A stretch of 64,000 bases of DNA from Psychroflexus torquis ATCC 700755 (GTDB lineage Bacteria; Bacteroidota; Bacteroidia; Flavobacteriales; Flavobacteriaceae), in contig NC_018721.1 in assembly GCF_000153485.2 (NCBI RefSeq), positions 1,674,001-1,738,000 of the forward strand. Reading direction: 5' to 3'. Positions 63,875 through 64,000 of this stretch are shown here, one piece after another. The number at the start of each line of letters is the position of its first letter. Position 1 is the first letter of the stretch. Below the pieces are notes generated by a model, which was given only the letters and a program-made list of their open reading frames with translations, was not told the DNA's origin and did not search any database. The position numbers and the translations under genes are program-made.

Positions 63875-64000
63875 CCAGCAGCTAACTATTCAAAAAAATC
63901 ACTGCTTCGCCTTACTGGATCCCATAAATGGGTCAGATGAGGCTTTTCATGTTTTACTCTAGAGCTTCTTGGTTACTCAGCTTTAGAATTGGCTAAAATA

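Noticed and set aside
1-64000. tRNA, rRNA or tmRNA genes
   Set aside because: No cloverleaf with a conserved T-arm, and no rRNA signature, was noticed on either strand, although this was a reading by eye rather than a covariance search.

Overview
The window looks like a chromosomal segment of an AT-rich member of the Bacteroidota, most probably a marine Flavobacteriaceae. The grounds are a long SecA (1119 codons) without the C-terminal zinc motif, small DUF2795 and DUF4199 proteins next to it, a TTG-N19-TAnnTTTG promoter, no Shine-Dalgarno sites, and insertion sequences of types common in that phylum. No rRNA or tRNA gene was seen.

Bases 1-16450 hold ordinary chromosomal genes: the start of trpS, plsC, a DUF4199 membrane protein, secA, a DUF2795 protein, a PduO-type cobalamin adenosyltransferase, a PiT phosphate transporter with a PhoU-like tail and a YdcF-type protein. 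Their spacers are unusually long and filled with a modular repeat family, including a 390-bp tandem array. An ISL3-like and an IS982-like element have also inserted there.

Bases 16800-63700 form a surface-polysaccharide (or glycan) locus, almost entirely on the minus strand and therefore read from about 63.7 kb down to 17.5 kb. In that order it has an ABC-type flippase; a set of two aldolases, a CMP-sugar synthetase, an epimerase, a HAD phosphatase and a sialyltransferase-like glycosyltransferase that suggests an unusual CMP-activated keto-sugar acid; glycosyltransferases with an EpsG-like polymerase; an fdtA/fdtC/fdtB-type set for a 3-acetamido-dideoxyhexose; more glycosyltransferases, polysaccharide-deacetylase-like proteins and sulfotransferases; GDP-mannose genes (manC, a stand-alone PMI cupin, a GDP-mannose 3,5-epimerase-like protein, a broken fcl); an initiating sugar transferase; and a group of two ketosynthases III, an acyl carrier protein, a ketoreductase, a PIG-L deacetylase and a GNAT enzyme that probably places an unusual N-acyl group on a sugar. 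A NusG-like UpxY antiterminator lies at the far (3') end of the locus, on the opposite strand.

The locus is decaying and rearranging. There are truncated or frameshifted copies of glycosyltransferases, sulfotransferases, an MBOAT acetyltransferase, fcl, a sugar transferase, pglD and purU. Several can be traced to insertion sequences with intact target duplications, including an IS1595-type element nested inside an IS4-type element that itself split purU.

The most striking feature is three paralogous hairpin arrays (22905-23540, 25630-26211, 26577-26915) that fill intercistronic spacers of the acyl-sugar operon exactly from the stop codon of one gene to just before the next start. They are strings of short perfect stems separated by a GTTTAG/CTAAAC word, with covarying stems and recurrent stable-loop sequences, and two of them flank a four-helix-bundle (S23/IVP-type) gene.
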